Part shown: piece after piece, positions 45,325-54,118 of the stretch | How the letters are laid out: each line of letters begins with the position of its first letter | Position numbering within the stretch: position 1 is the first letter of the stretch | Source of the DNA: CBFHWU01 sp965659665 | Lineage (GTDB): Bacteria; Bacteroidota; Bacteroidia; Flavobacteriales; Flavobacteriaceae | Assembly (NCBI GenBank): GCA_965659665.1 | Contig: CBFHWU010000017.1 | Span: 124,001 to 188,000 of the forward strand | Direction of reading: 5' to 3' | Length of the DNA stretch: 64,000 nt | Notes under the pieces: model-generated | Database searches by the model: none | Told to the model about the DNA's origin: nothing | Seen by the model: only the letters and a program-made list of their open reading frames with translations | Position numbers and translations under genes: made by a program

Positions 45325-46062
45325 TTACAATGAATGTTGTTTTTTGTTTTCTTTACTGTTGGGTTGAAAGAAAGAAGAATTATTCTCTAGCTGTTGTAGC
45401 CCTTTAATATCATCAATTTTAATTTTCTTTCCCGAGTAGGATACAAAACCATTTTTGTTTAACATCGCCATTATGCGGATACAAGTTTCAGTGGCTGAAC
45501 CCACAATTCCAGCAAAATCAATTCTTGACATGCATAAGGAGATGAACCCCTCCTTGTCTGTTCCGAATTCATGATGCAAGTATAAAATTAATTTAGCAAT
45601 TCGCTGTACAACACTTTTTTGAGCCAAATCAACAATCGTATTGTTGGCTATTTTAAGATTTGACGATAATTCGCTCATAATCGCTTTGCTAAAAGCTGTG
45701 TCGCTGTTAACACTGTCGATTATATTTTTTTTAGGAATATAACACAACTCCATCTTATTGATAGCCACCGCCGACAAGTTGGTAAATTCGTCTGAAAGTA
45801 ATGATCGAGTACCGATGACTTCTCCTTGAGTAATTATTTTTATAATCTGTTTTTTTCCATTTTCACAATTTTTGGAAAGCTTAGCGGCTCCTTTGCTGAC
45901 GCAAAATACACCATTTAATTTCTGTCCTTCATCAAATATTACCTCCCCCTTTTTTATAGAAATCCTTTGTTTGGATTTAGAGATGTTTCTAAGACTATGA
46001 ATATTTAAAGCGTTTAATGAATTACACTTTCTAATAATGCAATTTTCGCATTGTTTAACCAT
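45325..46062 (-). CDS. FNR-type oxygen-responsive transcription regulator (Crp/Fnr family)
   Basis: The 245-residue protein has an N-terminal cysteine cluster, a cyclic-nucleotide-type beta barrel (IKKGEVIFDEGQKLNGVF), a dimer helix and a winged helix with recognition helix ATETCIRIMAML. Cysteines 5, 8, 13 and 107 have spacing X2, X4, X93, close to the FNR ligands of a [4Fe-4S] cluster (X2, X5, X92). Glu and Arg in the recognition helix match the FNR/CRP contacts for TGA half-sites. It is divergent from the cbb3 genes, and a TGA-N6-TCA box lies in the gap. It probably activates the oxidase genes at low oxygen. Confidence 0.88.
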   Translation of the reverse strand: MVKQCENCIIRKCNSLNALNIHSLRNISKSKQRISIKKGEVIFDEGQKLNGVFCVSKGAAKLSKNCENGKKQIIKIITQGEVIGTRSLLSDEFTNLSAVAINKMELCYIPKKNIIDSVNSDTAFSKAIMSELSSNLKIANNTIVDLAQKSVVQRIAKLILYLHHEFGTDKEGFISLCMSRIDFAGIVGSATETCIRIMAMLNKNGFVSYSGKKIKIDDIKGLQQLENNSSFFQPNSKENKKQHSL

Positions 46063-46105
46063 GGTAATATCTTAAGATTTAGGAAACACTAATTTAATAC
46101 AATTT

Positions 46106-46126
46106 TGATAATAATGACAATTATCA
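46106..46126. promoter_or_regulatory. FNR-type box before ccoI
   Basis: TGACAATTATCA (46115-46126) has the TGA-N6-TCA core of FNR/CRP sites. It overlaps a wider inverted repeat, TGATAAT (46106-46112) with ATTATCA (46120-46126). Its centre is 29.5 bases before CAACTTTG at 46150, the same distance as in the ccoS promoter. Confidence 0.6.
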
Positions 46127-46149
46127 GTTTTTTTTTTACTAGGATTTTT

Positions 46150-46157
46150 CAACTTTG
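46150..46157 (+). promoter_or_regulatory. Candidate -7 element for ccoI
   Basis: CAACTTTG matches TAnnTTTG except for the first base. A start about five to seven bases later would put the FNR-type box near -41.5 and leave almost no leader before the ATG at 46166. Confidence 0.4.
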
Positions 46158-46165
46158 TTTTGGAT

Positions 46166-46687
46166 ATGAATGTGCAAAAAGTTACTCAACGGGTCTGTTT
46201 TCATTGTGGAAAAAAATGCAATGAAGGAGGTCTAACCCACAAATCAAAGTCATTTTGTTGTTATGGATGCAAAACCGTTTATGCTATTTTGCAGGATAAT
46301 GACTTAATGTATTATTATGATTTAGAGCAGTACCCAGGAGTTACTCCAAGTTCGTATGCCGATAAATTCAATTTTCTTGATGAAACGTCTATCAAGTCCA
46401 AATTGTTAGACTTTGATGAACAAGATATTCAAATTGTCACCCTTGTGATTCCTTCGGTTCATTGTAGTTCGTGCATATGGATTTTAGAACATTTATCAAA
46501 ACTTTCGCCTTACATTAGATCCTCTAAAATTAATTTTCCAGAAAAAAAATTGCAAGTTATTTATGATGCAATACACATGAATCTAAAAGAACTTGTGGTC
46601 TTATTGTGTACCATAGGATACGAACCCTACATCTCACTTCAGGATTTATCTAAAAAAAAAAAGTACAGACAAAAGCCTTTTGTATAA
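46166..46687 (+). CDS. ccoI: CcoI copper P-type ATPase, N-terminal part (frameshifted)
   Basis: This frame encodes the N-terminal domains of the cbb3 copper ATPase CcoI/FixI: a zinc-finger-like CFHCGKKC and FCCYGCKTVY, then a metal-binding HMA domain with CSSC (VHCSSCIWILEHL). I prefer the ATG at 46166; the longer frame from TTG 46160 adds only two residues. The frame leaves the family sequence inside a run of eleven A residues (46652-46662) and stops at 46687. With ten A residues it would continue as KKKSTDKSLLYKLGIAGF into the next frame. CcoI loads copper for cbb3 oxidase assembly. Confidence 0.88.
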   Translation: MNVQKVTQRVCFHCGKKCNEGGLTHKSKSFCCYGCKTVYAILQDNDLMYYYDLEQYPGVTPSSYADKFNFLDETSIKSKLLDFDEQDIQIVTLVIPSVHCSSCIWILEHLSKLSPYIRSSKINFPEKKLQVIYDAIHMNLKELVVLLCTIGYEPYISLQDLSKKKKYRQKPFV

Positions 46688-48584
46688 ACTTGGAATAGCA
46701 GGATTTGCTTTTGGAAATATCATGTTTTTGTCATTACCTGAGTATTTTGATTCAAATGAATTTTGGTTGGACCAATATAAACCCATTTTTAGGTGGTTAA
46801 TGTTTATTTTTTCAATACCCGTTGTTTTTTATGCTGCACGAGGATATTTTGTATCAGCAATAAGAGGTTTTTACTCAAAAGTATTGAATATTGATGTCCC
46901 TATCTCCGTAGGGGTATTAGCGTTATTTATTCGGTCAACAGTTGATATTTCCATGGATTGGGGGACTGGTTTTTTTGACAGTTTATCTGGGTTTGTTTTC
47001 TTTTTACTCTTAGGCCGGTTTTTTCAACAAAAAACCTATGCCTTTCTTTCCTTTGAAAGAGATTATAAATCCTACTTTCCAATTGCGGTAACACGCATTT
47101 CAAAAACTTTAGGAGAAAATACGGAAGAACAGGTTCAAATTAATCAACTTCAAATTGGAGATAGAATATTGATTCGAAATGATGAGATTATTCCCATTGA
47201 CGGAATACTGGTGGGGGGTGAAGCCTCTATCGATTATAGTTTTGTAACTGGTGAAAATCTTTTGGTGGCTAAAAAAAAGGGAGATTTGATTTATGCGGGT
47301 GGACGTCAAAAAGGAATCATGATTGAGGTTGAAGTTTTAAAAAAACTATCTCAAAGTTATCTCACTCAGTTATGGGAACTCGATGTCTTTAAAAAAGATA
47401 AACAAAGCAACTTTACCAACATTACCGATCGCATAACTAAAATGTTTTCGATATCTATTTTAAGTACTGCAATAGTTGCAACAATCTTTTGGGTCATCGT
47501 TGATCCCTCTAAATCTATTAATGTTTTTACCGCAGTTTTGATTGTGGCTTGTCCTTGTGCTATTGCCCTTGCAGCTCCATTTACTTTAGGAAATATACTC
47601 AGATTATTGGGCCAAGATAAATTGTATTTAAAAAATAGTGTAGTCATTGAGCAAATGGCTCAAATCGACACCGTAGTTTTTGATAAGACAGGAACACTCA
47701 CATCCTCTGAACGAGCCACTATAGATTATCATGGACAATCTCTCTCTAATGAGGAAAAAGTGTTATTGTTAAGCGCTCTTAAAGCTTCAAATCATCCTTT
47801 AAGTCGTGCTTTGTATCATTTTATTTATCAATCTCATCACTCTGCTTTACCTCTTCTCGAATTTAAAGAAGAAATTGGAAAAGGAATTAGGGCTAACATT
47901 GCGGGTAATTCCCTTAAATTAGGCTCAGAATCTTTTGTAATTACAAAAAAAGAAAACAACTCACCCAAAAACAAACAGTCAACAAAAGTGTTTATTGAAA
48001 TCAATGACGCATTTAAAGGGTATTTTAGTTTTTCTAATTACTACAGAGAAGGGATACAGACACTAATTAACAAATTAGCCCAAAAATATGATCTTGTAAT
48101 TTTGTCAGGAGATAATGAGAGCGAAAAAACAATTTTACAAAAGATGCTACCCCCACAAACAAAATTATTATTTAACCAAAGCCCACAACAAAAATTAAAT
48201 TTTATCCAAGACCTTCAACAAAAAGGAGGAAATGTGATGATGATCGGGGATGGACTTAATGATTCAGGGGCTTTAGTTCAAAGTGATGTGGGAATTGCAC
48301 TGAGCGATAATATCAATAGCTTTACTCCTGCAAGTGATGGAATTATAGATGCTGAAGTATTTCATCAACTTTTCTTCTTCTTAAAATTATCTAAGCAAAG
48401 TATAAAAGTCATACGACTCGCATTTGTTTTTTCCCTTTTCTATAACCTCATTGGTTTGGGTTTTGCTGTTTCTGGACAATTAACCCCAATTGTTGCGGCC
48501 ATTTTGATGCCGTTAAGCTCGATGAGTATTGTGGTTTTTACCACGATTGCTACCCATTTATTGAATAAAAATAAATCTCTTTAA
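46680..48584 (+). CDS. ccoI: CcoI copper P-type ATPase, membrane and catalytic part (frameshifted)
   Basis: This frame carries the remaining about 640 residues of CcoI: paired membrane helices, the transmembrane metal motif CPC (IVACPCAIALAAP), the phosphorylation motif DKTGTLT, and the hinge GDGLNDSG. A TTG at 46680 could act as a start, but the family sequence extends upstream to the A-run, so the two frames are one gene. Function needs both parts for the usual enzyme, although P-type ATPases without an N-terminal HMA can transport. The gene is followed by an FNR-type box and ccoS. Confidence 0.88.
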   Translation: MYKLGIAGFAFGNIMFLSLPEYFDSNEFWLDQYKPIFRWLMFIFSIPVVFYAARGYFVSAIRGFYSKVLNIDVPISVGVLALFIRSTVDISMDWGTGFFDSLSGFVFFLLLGRFFQQKTYAFLSFERDYKSYFPIAVTRISKTLGENTEEQVQINQLQIGDRILIRNDEIIPIDGILVGGEASIDYSFVTGENLLVAKKKGDLIYAGGRQKGIMIEVEVLKKLSQSYLTQLWELDVFKKDKQSNFTNITDRITKMFSISILSTAIVATIFWVIVDPSKSINVFTAVLIVACPCAIALAAPFTLGNILRLLGQDKLYLKNSVVIEQMAQIDTVVFDKTGTLTSSERATIDYHGQSLSNEEKVLLLSALKASNHPLSRALYHFIYQSHHSALPLLEFKEEIGKGIRANIAGNSLKLGSESFVITKKENNSPKNKQSTKVFIEINDAFKGYFSFSNYYREGIQTLINKLAQKYDLVILSGDNESEKTILQKMLPPQTKLLFNQSPQQKLNFIQDLQQKGGNVMMIGDGLNDSGALVQSDVGIALSDNINSFTPASDGIIDAEVFHQLFFFLKLSKQSIKVIRLAFVFSLFYNLIGLGFAVSGQLTPIVAAILMPLSSMSIVVFTTIATHLLNKNKSL

Positions 48585-48600
48585 TATGATATTTGTCATA
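48585..48600. promoter_or_regulatory. FNR-type box before ccoS-ccoNO
   Basis: TATGATATTTGTCATA is a near-perfect palindrome with the TGA-N6-TCA core (48587-48598). Its centre lies 29.5 bases before the -7 element at 48622 and at about -41.5 from the predicted start. Confidence 0.65.
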
Positions 48601-48621
48601 TTTTTTTTACCGCTACCATTT

Positions 48622-48629
48622 TAAATTTG
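48622..48629 (+). promoter_or_regulatory. -7 promoter element for ccoS-ccoNO-ccoQ-ccoP
   Basis: TAAATTTG matches the consensus TAnnTTTG exactly. It is 20 bases before the ccoS ATG and at a fixed distance from the FNR-type box, so a separate oxygen-regulated promoter inside the cco cluster is likely. Confidence 0.55.
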
Positions 48630-48648
48630 GGGTTGTAACAAAGTTTTT

Positions 48649-48846
48649 ATGGATATTATCTTTTGGCTATTAACAATAAGTCTTTTCGTTGCTTTAGTAT
48701 TCTTTGTCGCTTTTATTTTTTCTGTTAAAAGAGGGCAATACGACGATATGTACACCCCATCAATAAGAATATTATTTGATGATCAGCCCAAGCCCAAGGA
48801 TACCCAACAAAAAAATAACAACAAGAGATCAAAAAAAGATAATTAA
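48649..48846 (+). CDS. ccoS: CcoS, cbb3 oxidase maturation protein
   Basis: The 65-residue protein has one N-terminal membrane helix followed by FSVKRGQYDDMYTPSIRILFDD, the family signature (GQ-DD). CcoS is needed for cofactor insertion (heme, copper) into cbb3 oxidase. It precedes ccoNO by eight bases and has its own likely promoter. Confidence 0.92.
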   Translation: MDIIFWLLTISLFVALVFFVAFIFSVKRGQYDDMYTPSIRILFDDQPKPKDTQQKNNNKRSKKDN

Positions 48847-48854
48847 ACCGTCCT

Positions 48855-51029
48855 ATGGAAATTGAGAAGTTTTATTACGACAACGTGATTGTAAAAAAGT
48901 TTATCGTCGCGACATTATTTTGGGGAATTATAGGCATGTTAGTGGGCTTGCTGTTAGCCTTTATGTTTTTATTTCCAACTCTTACAGATGGCGTATCTTG
49001 GCTAAGTTTCGGTCGACTACGTCCTTTGCACACTAATGCGGTGATTTTTGCCTTTGTAGGAAATGCTTTGTTTGCAGGGGTATACTATTCCACACAACGA
49101 CTTCTCAAAGCCAGAATGTGGAAAGATTGGATGAGTAATTTTAATTTTTGGGGCTGGCAATTTTTAATTGTTTGCGCTGCGATTACCCTTCCGTTAGGAT
49201 ACACAACTTCTAAAGAATACGCTGAACTTGAGTGGCCTTTTGATATTTTAATTGCACTTATTTGGGTTGTTTTTGGAGCAAATTTGATCGGAACCATTCT
49301 AAAACGTCGTCAACGTCACCTATACGTAGCCATTTGGTTTTACATTGCAACTGTAGTAACCGTTGCAGTTTTACATATCGTTAATAGTATTGAAATTCCT
49401 GTACATGCTCTGAAAAGTTATTCGGTATACGCTGGAGTACAAGACGCTTTGGTTCAATGGTGGTATGGCCATAATGCAGTTGCTTTTTTTCTTACGACTC
49501 CTTTTTTAGGATTGATGTACTATTTCGTTCCTAAAGCTGCTAATCGACCCGTTTATTCCTATCGACTGTCGATCGTACATTTTTGGGCACTTATCTTTAT
49601 TTATATCTGGGCAGGTCCTCACCATTTATTATATTCAACTTTACCAGATTGGGCGCAGAATCTTGGCGTAGCATTTTCTGTAATGCTTATTGCTCCCTCA
49701 TGGGGAGGTATGATTAACGGTCTTCTTACCCTCCGTGGAGCATGGGACAAAGTTCGTACCGATCCTGTTCTGAAATTTATGGTCGTAGCTATCACAGGAT
49801 ATGGAATGGCTACATTTGAAGGTCCAGCCTTATCCCTTAAAAGTGTTAATGCTATAGCGCACTTTAGTGATTGGGTAATTGCTCATGTTCATGTAGGCGC
49901 ATTGGCCTGGAATGGTTTTTTGACCTATGGAATAATCTACTGGATGGTTCCAAAATTATTTAAAACAAAAATTTGGTCATTAACTCTTGCCAACGTTCAC
50001 TTCTGGTTGGGTACTTTGGGGATTATTATTTATGCTTTACCGATGTACGTGGCTGGCGTTGTTCAAGCTTCAATGTGGAAACAATTTAACCCTGACGGAA
50101 CCCTGACTTATGGGAATTTTCTTGAAACCGTTAGTGAAATTATTCCTATGTATTGGATGCGTGCCATTGGAGGAAGTTTATTTATTATTGGAGCTCTGAT
50201 AGGGACCTATAATATTTATATGACGGCTCGAAACGGCAAAAAAGTGACGGATGAACTCGCTGAAGCTTTTCCGTTGCAAAAATTAAACAGAAAAAGAGCT
50301 AAGAATGAAAAATTCCACCCATGGCTCGAAAGAAGACCTGTAAAACTCACTATTTTTGCGACCATTGCTATCTTGATAGGCGGAGCAGTTCAAATTATTC
50401 CTTCTTTACTGGTAGATGAGTATGTTCCCCGAATTGCCACTGTAAAACCTTATACTCCTCTTGAGCTAGAAGGTAGAGATATATACATAAGAGAAGGATG
50501 TGTGTCCTGTCATTCTCAAATGATTCGACCTTTTCGGAGTGAAGTAGAACGTTACGGTCAATACTCCAAATCAGGCGAATATATTTATGACCATCCATTT
50601 TTGTGGGGAAGCAAAAGAACAGGTCCTGATTTATTACGAATTGGTGGAAAATATTCCGATAGTTGGCATTATTACCATCTATATGACCCTCAAATTACTT
50701 CTCCAGGGTCTATTATGCCTTCCTACCGTTGGCTGATTTATAAGGCACTCGATAAGTCCATGACGGAACGAAAAATGAAAGCCCTGGCAAAAATTGGAGT
50801 TCCTTATGCTGATTCAGAAATCTCTTCTGCTCAAAGTCTGATGCTTGAACAAGGAAAAGCCATCGAAAAAAGACTCTTGGAAGATCCTGATTTTGCCTCG
50901 AATTATGCATCTGAAAAACAATATGCCAAAGATCACCAATCAGAATTTATTGAGATTCACCAAAGAGAGATTACAGCACTTATTGCTTATATCCAACGCT
51001 TAGGTACTGACATAAAAAAAACAGAATAA
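48855..51029 (+). CDS. ccoNO: CcoNO, fused catalytic and monoheme subunits of cbb3 cytochrome c oxidase
   Basis: The 724-residue protein joins subunits I and II. The first about 480 residues are CcoN, with heme and CuB histidines visible in LRPLHTN, WWYGHNAVAFF, GPHHLLYS and IAHVHVGALAWN. The rest is CcoO, with a membrane anchor and a c-type heme site CVSCH near residue 549, then IMPSYRWL with the distal Met. The fusion is usual in Bacteroidota. The complex reduces oxygen with high affinity and pumps protons. It is followed by ccoQ and ccoP in one operon. Confidence 0.96.
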   Translation: MEIEKFYYDNVIVKKFIVATLFWGIIGMLVGLLLAFMFLFPTLTDGVSWLSFGRLRPLHTNAVIFAFVGNALFAGVYYSTQRLLKARMWKDWMSNFNFWGWQFLIVCAAITLPLGYTTSKEYAELEWPFDILIALIWVVFGANLIGTILKRRQRHLYVAIWFYIATVVTVAVLHIVNSIEIPVHALKSYSVYAGVQDALVQWWYGHNAVAFFLTTPFLGLMYYFVPKAANRPVYSYRLSIVHFWALIFIYIWAGPHHLLYSTLPDWAQNLGVAFSVMLIAPSWGGMINGLLTLRGAWDKVRTDPVLKFMVVAITGYGMATFEGPALSLKSVNAIAHFSDWVIAHVHVGALAWNGFLTYGIIYWMVPKLFKTKIWSLTLANVHFWLGTLGIIIYALPMYVAGVVQASMWKQFNPDGTLTYGNFLETVSEIIPMYWMRAIGGSLFIIGALIGTYNIYMTARNGKKVTDELAEAFPLQKLNRKRAKNEKFHPWLERRPVKLTIFATIAILIGGAVQIIPSLLVDEYVPRIATVKPYTPLELEGRDIYIREGCVSCHSQMIRPFRSEVERYGQYSKSGEYIYDHPFLWGSKRTGPDLLRIGGKYSDSWHYYHLYDPQITSPGSIMPSYRWLIYKALDKSMTERKMKALAKIGVPYADSEISSAQSLMLEQGKAIEKRLLEDPDFASNYASEKQYAKDHQSEFIEIHQREITALIAYIQRLGTDIKKTE

Positions 51030-51051
51030 CAACTCAATTAAAACGTGTAAT

Positions 51052-51249
51052 ATGTTAAAATTTGTGAAAGGGAATTTAGAAAACACTGAAGGAGTAGAAG
51101 TATATGCTATGATTTCTTTACTTATTTTCTTTGTTTTTTTTACTTCATTGTTTTGGTGGGTATTAACGAGTAAAAAAACCTATATAAGCACCGTAAGCCA
51201 TATTCCTCTTGATGATGGAACTCAACCTGATATAGAAAAAAATCCATGA
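51052..51249 (+). CDS. ccoQ: CcoQ-like small subunit of cbb3 oxidase
   Basis: The 65-residue protein has a single membrane helix (ISLLIFFVFFTSLFWWVLT) followed by a polar tail, and sits between ccoNO and ccoP, the ccoQ place. The sequence itself is poorly conserved, so the name comes mainly from position. Its stop overlaps the ccoP start (ATGA). Confidence 0.85.
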   Translation: MLKFVKGNLENTEGVEVYAMISLLIFFVFFTSLFWWVLTSKKTYISTVSHIPLDDGTQPDIEKNP

Positions 51250-52130
51250 AAACTGTAAACTCCTACTTACGACTATTCTTTTTTATTATCGTAGCTTGTA
51301 TTTTGTTGATTCAAGTTGTTTCGCCCAATGCACCACTTGAAGCTTTCTATGATCATATTTTCTGGGGAATTATGGGGCTACTAACTTTGATAGCTATCGC
51401 AGTTGAAATCGTTATAGAGGCAATAAAAACAGTAATGTTTAATACCTTAAGCCCAAAAGCTAAAAAACGATTCTTAGAACAAAAAAAAATAAGAACCCAA
51501 AAGAAATATAAATGGATCAACAAAACCTACAAAAACCTCACAAAAACTAAACCCCTAAAACAAGAACATGAAATTATAATTGATCATGATTTTGATGGAA
51601 TTCAAGAGCTTGACAATAGTTTGCCGCCGTGGTGGGTTTATGGCTTTTATATTACCATTATTTTTGCCGGCGTCTACCTAGCCCGATTCGAAGTTTTTGG
51701 AGGCCCCAATCAAGTGCAAGAATACGAAGCTGCTATTATTCAAGCCAATAAAGAAATTGCTGCCTACAAAGAAAATGCCAAAGATTTTGTCGATGCTTCG
51801 ACTGTAGAATTACTTACTGATGAAGCTGATTTAAAAGAGGGTCTGGCTATATACACCCAAAAATGTGTAGTTTGTCATAAAAAAGATGGGGGTGGGGGTA
51901 TTGGTCCTAATTTTACCGACCAATACTGGATTTTAGGAGGAGGAATAAAAAATATTTTCCAAACAATTTCTGAAGGAGGAAGAGATGGAAAAGGTATGAT
52001 TGCATGGAAATCCGAGTTAAGTCCCCGTGAAATAGCTCAAGTAAGTAGTTATATACTTGGATTTCAAGGTACAACACCCGAAGTCGCTAAAGTTCCAGAA
52101 GGGGAACTGTGGAACAATGAATTGAACTGA
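51246..52130 (+). CDS. ccoP: CcoP, c-type cytochrome subunit of cbb3 oxidase
   Basis: The 294-residue protein has two N-terminal hydrophobic segments, a charged loop, a further membrane helix (GFYITIIFAGVYL) and a periplasmic domain. That domain has one heme site, CVVCH near residue 207, followed by GIGPNFTD and a distal Met in GMIAWKSELS. Proteobacterial CcoP has two hemes; only one CxxCH is visible here. It overlaps ccoQ by four bases and is the last structural subunit. Confidence 0.92.
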   Translation: MKTVNSYLRLFFFIIVACILLIQVVSPNAPLEAFYDHIFWGIMGLLTLIAIAVEIVIEAIKTVMFNTLSPKAKKRFLEQKKIRTQKKYKWINKTYKNLTKTKPLKQEHEIIIDHDFDGIQELDNSLPPWWVYGFYITIIFAGVYLARFEVFGGPNQVQEYEAAIIQANKEIAAYKENAKDFVDASTVELLTDEADLKEGLAIYTQKCVVCHKKDGGGGIGPNFTDQYWILGGGIKNIFQTISEGGRDGKGMIAWKSELSPREIAQVSSYILGFQGTTPEVAKVPEGELWNNELN

Positions 52131-52255
52131 CTCTTCGTCAAACCCTTATCTATTTTTACGTGTCTGATCAACTCCCTCATAATTTCTCCTTATTAATATC
52201 ATAAATGTTTGTTTGTATAAAACTAAAATGTGTATGACTAAAAACCCTAAATGAT

Positions 52256-53659
52256 TTGAAAGATAAAAGTTTTAGAGACCATATAGGCACAATAAACGAA
52301 TCCGGTAAACGCAAATGGCTTAATCCACTAAAACCAAAAGGAAAGCTTTATACCTACCGAAAGTTGGTGAGCTATGGTTTGATTCTCCTTCTGTTTCTCG
52401 GACCTTTTGTCCACATAAATGGATATCAATTGTTTTTGTTTAATTTTATGGAAAGAAGGTTTCATGTATTTGGTTTCCCTTTTTGGCCTCAAGATTTCCA
52501 TCTGTTTGTTATGTTGATGATCATTGGAGTTGTTTTTGTCATTATTTTTACGGTGGCCTATGGTAGAATATTTTGTGGATGGTTGTGTCCACAAACTATT
52601 TTTATGGAGATGGTTTTCAGAAGAATTGAATATTGGATTGAAGGGGACAGAGGAAAGCAAATACGACTATCTAAAATGCCATGGAATCTTGAAAAATTAT
52701 CTAAAAAGTTGTTAAAATGGTCTATTTTTTTACTCATTTCTTTTTGTATTGCTAATGTTTTTTTAGCGTATTTAGTTGGAAGCGAAAACTTGTTGAGAGA
52801 TATTCAAGATGGACCTAGTAAACACCTTAACACCTTATTTTATCTTTCTGTTTTCACTGGGATTTTTTATTTTATTTTTTCTTGGTTTCGTGAACAAGTA
52901 TGCATCATTGTATGCCCTTATGGCCGACTTCAAGGAGTTTTATTGGACGCAAAGTCAGTGGTTGTGGCTTATGATTATATCAGAGGAGAAAATCGATCTA
53001 AATTCAAAAAAAATGAAAGTCGATCAGACAGCAACAAAGGGGATTGTATTGACTGTTACCAATGTGTAAATGTATGTCCTACTGGCATAGATATTCGTGA
53101 TGGAACACAACTTGAATGTGTAAATTGTACCGCTTGTATTGATGTTTGTAACCATATGATGGAATCTGTTGGATTACCTAAAGGGTTGATTCGATATGCA
53201 AGCGAACACAATATTAAAACAAAAGCCAAATTTAGTTTTACTCCAAGACTAAAAGCCTACACGGCTGTTCTTGCGCTGTTTATTTTTATTTTGATGGGAA
53301 TGTTTTCTATGAGGAATGATGTAGAAGCCCGTATTTTACGTATTCCTGGACAACTCTACCAAAAAGTAAACATCGATGATATCCAAAATGTTTATTCCTA
53401 CAAACTCGTCAACAAAACCACAGACGATATTCAAAATATATACTTTAAATTACTCTCTCATCAAGGAAAAATAAATATTGTTTCTGATTTTGAGATTTCT
53501 ATTCCTAAGTCTGAAATTGGCGAAGGAACACTCTTTGTTGAAATCAAAAGACAAAACTTGAAGAAAGACAAAGTTGTTATCAAAATTGGGGTTTACTCAA
53601 ACAAAAAACAAATTGACGTGGTAAAAACTACATTTATCAGTCCAACTACGTTCAAGTAA
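52256..53659 (+). CDS. ccoG: CcoG (RdxA/FixG) iron-sulfur protein for cbb3 maturation
   Basis: The 467-residue membrane protein has about five helices and two 4Fe-4S sites, CIDCYQCVNVCPTGID and CVNCTACIDVC, plus FCGWLCPQTIFMEMVFRRIE and a C-terminal beta domain. It helps reduce copper for cbb3 assembly. The start is TTG at 52256: a TGA closes the frame a few codons upstream, no in-frame ATG precedes the conserved FRDHIGTINESGKR, and the ATG at 52251 is out of frame. A gap of 125 bases separates it from ccoP. Confidence 0.92.
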   Translation: MKDKSFRDHIGTINESGKRKWLNPLKPKGKLYTYRKLVSYGLILLLFLGPFVHINGYQLFLFNFMERRFHVFGFPFWPQDFHLFVMLMIIGVVFVIIFTVAYGRIFCGWLCPQTIFMEMVFRRIEYWIEGDRGKQIRLSKMPWNLEKLSKKLLKWSIFLLISFCIANVFLAYLVGSENLLRDIQDGPSKHLNTLFYLSVFTGIFYFIFSWFREQVCIIVCPYGRLQGVLLDAKSVVVAYDYIRGENRSKFKKNESRSDSNKGDCIDCYQCVNVCPTGIDIRDGTQLECVNCTACIDVCNHMMESVGLPKGLIRYASEHNIKTKAKFSFTPRLKAYTAVLALFIFILMGMFSMRNDVEARILRIPGQLYQKVNIDDIQNVYSYKLVNKTTDDIQNIYFKLLSHQGKINIVSDFEISIPKSEIGEGTLFVEIKRQNLKKDKVVIKIGVYSNKKQIDVVKTTFISPTTFK

Positions 53660-53671
53660 ATGGTATAAATC

Positions 53672-54118
53672 ATGAAAATTAATTGGCCTTTTTTACTCCT
53701 ACTGTCGATGATTGGCTTCATCACTTTCATAATGTATTTCGTCATTAGTATGACAACCCAAAAAAAATATAATTACCAATTAGTCACGGAGGATTATTAT
53801 GAGAAAGAGCTCGAATTCAACGAAGAATTAAGAGCCCTTAACAATGCGAAAAATATGGAAGAAAAATTATTGAGCAAAAGAGTCCGTGAGGGTTGGTTAT
53901 TTTCTTTTCCACCCCAAGCAAACATAACTCCGATAAAAGGTAAAGCAATATTATATCGTCCATCTAATCAAAATTTAGATTTTGAAATTCCTATCGTATT
54001 AAAAGAAAATGACTTTTTAATTCCTGATAAATATTTTGTTGCAGGTCGGTGGGACATTACCCTTTATTGGCAATACAATAAAGAACCGTATATCTACAAA
54101 GAATCAATAGTGTATTAA
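53672..54118 (+). CDS. ccoH: CcoH (FixH) cbb3 assembly protein
   Basis: The 148-residue protein has one N-terminal membrane helix and the FixH motif YQLVTEDYYEKELEFNEEL, followed by a small periplasmic beta domain. It is required for cbb3 assembly and interacts with CcoI-type copper ATPases in studied systems. It follows ccoG by 12 bases and its stop is directly followed by the start of the next gene. Confidence 0.92.
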   Translation: MKINWPFLLLLSMIGFITFIMYFVISMTTQKKYNYQLVTEDYYEKELEFNEELRALNNAKNMEEKLLSKRVREGWLFSFPPQANITPIKGKAILYRPSNQNLDFEIPIVLKENDFLIPDKYFVAGRWDITLYWQYNKEPYIYKESIVY

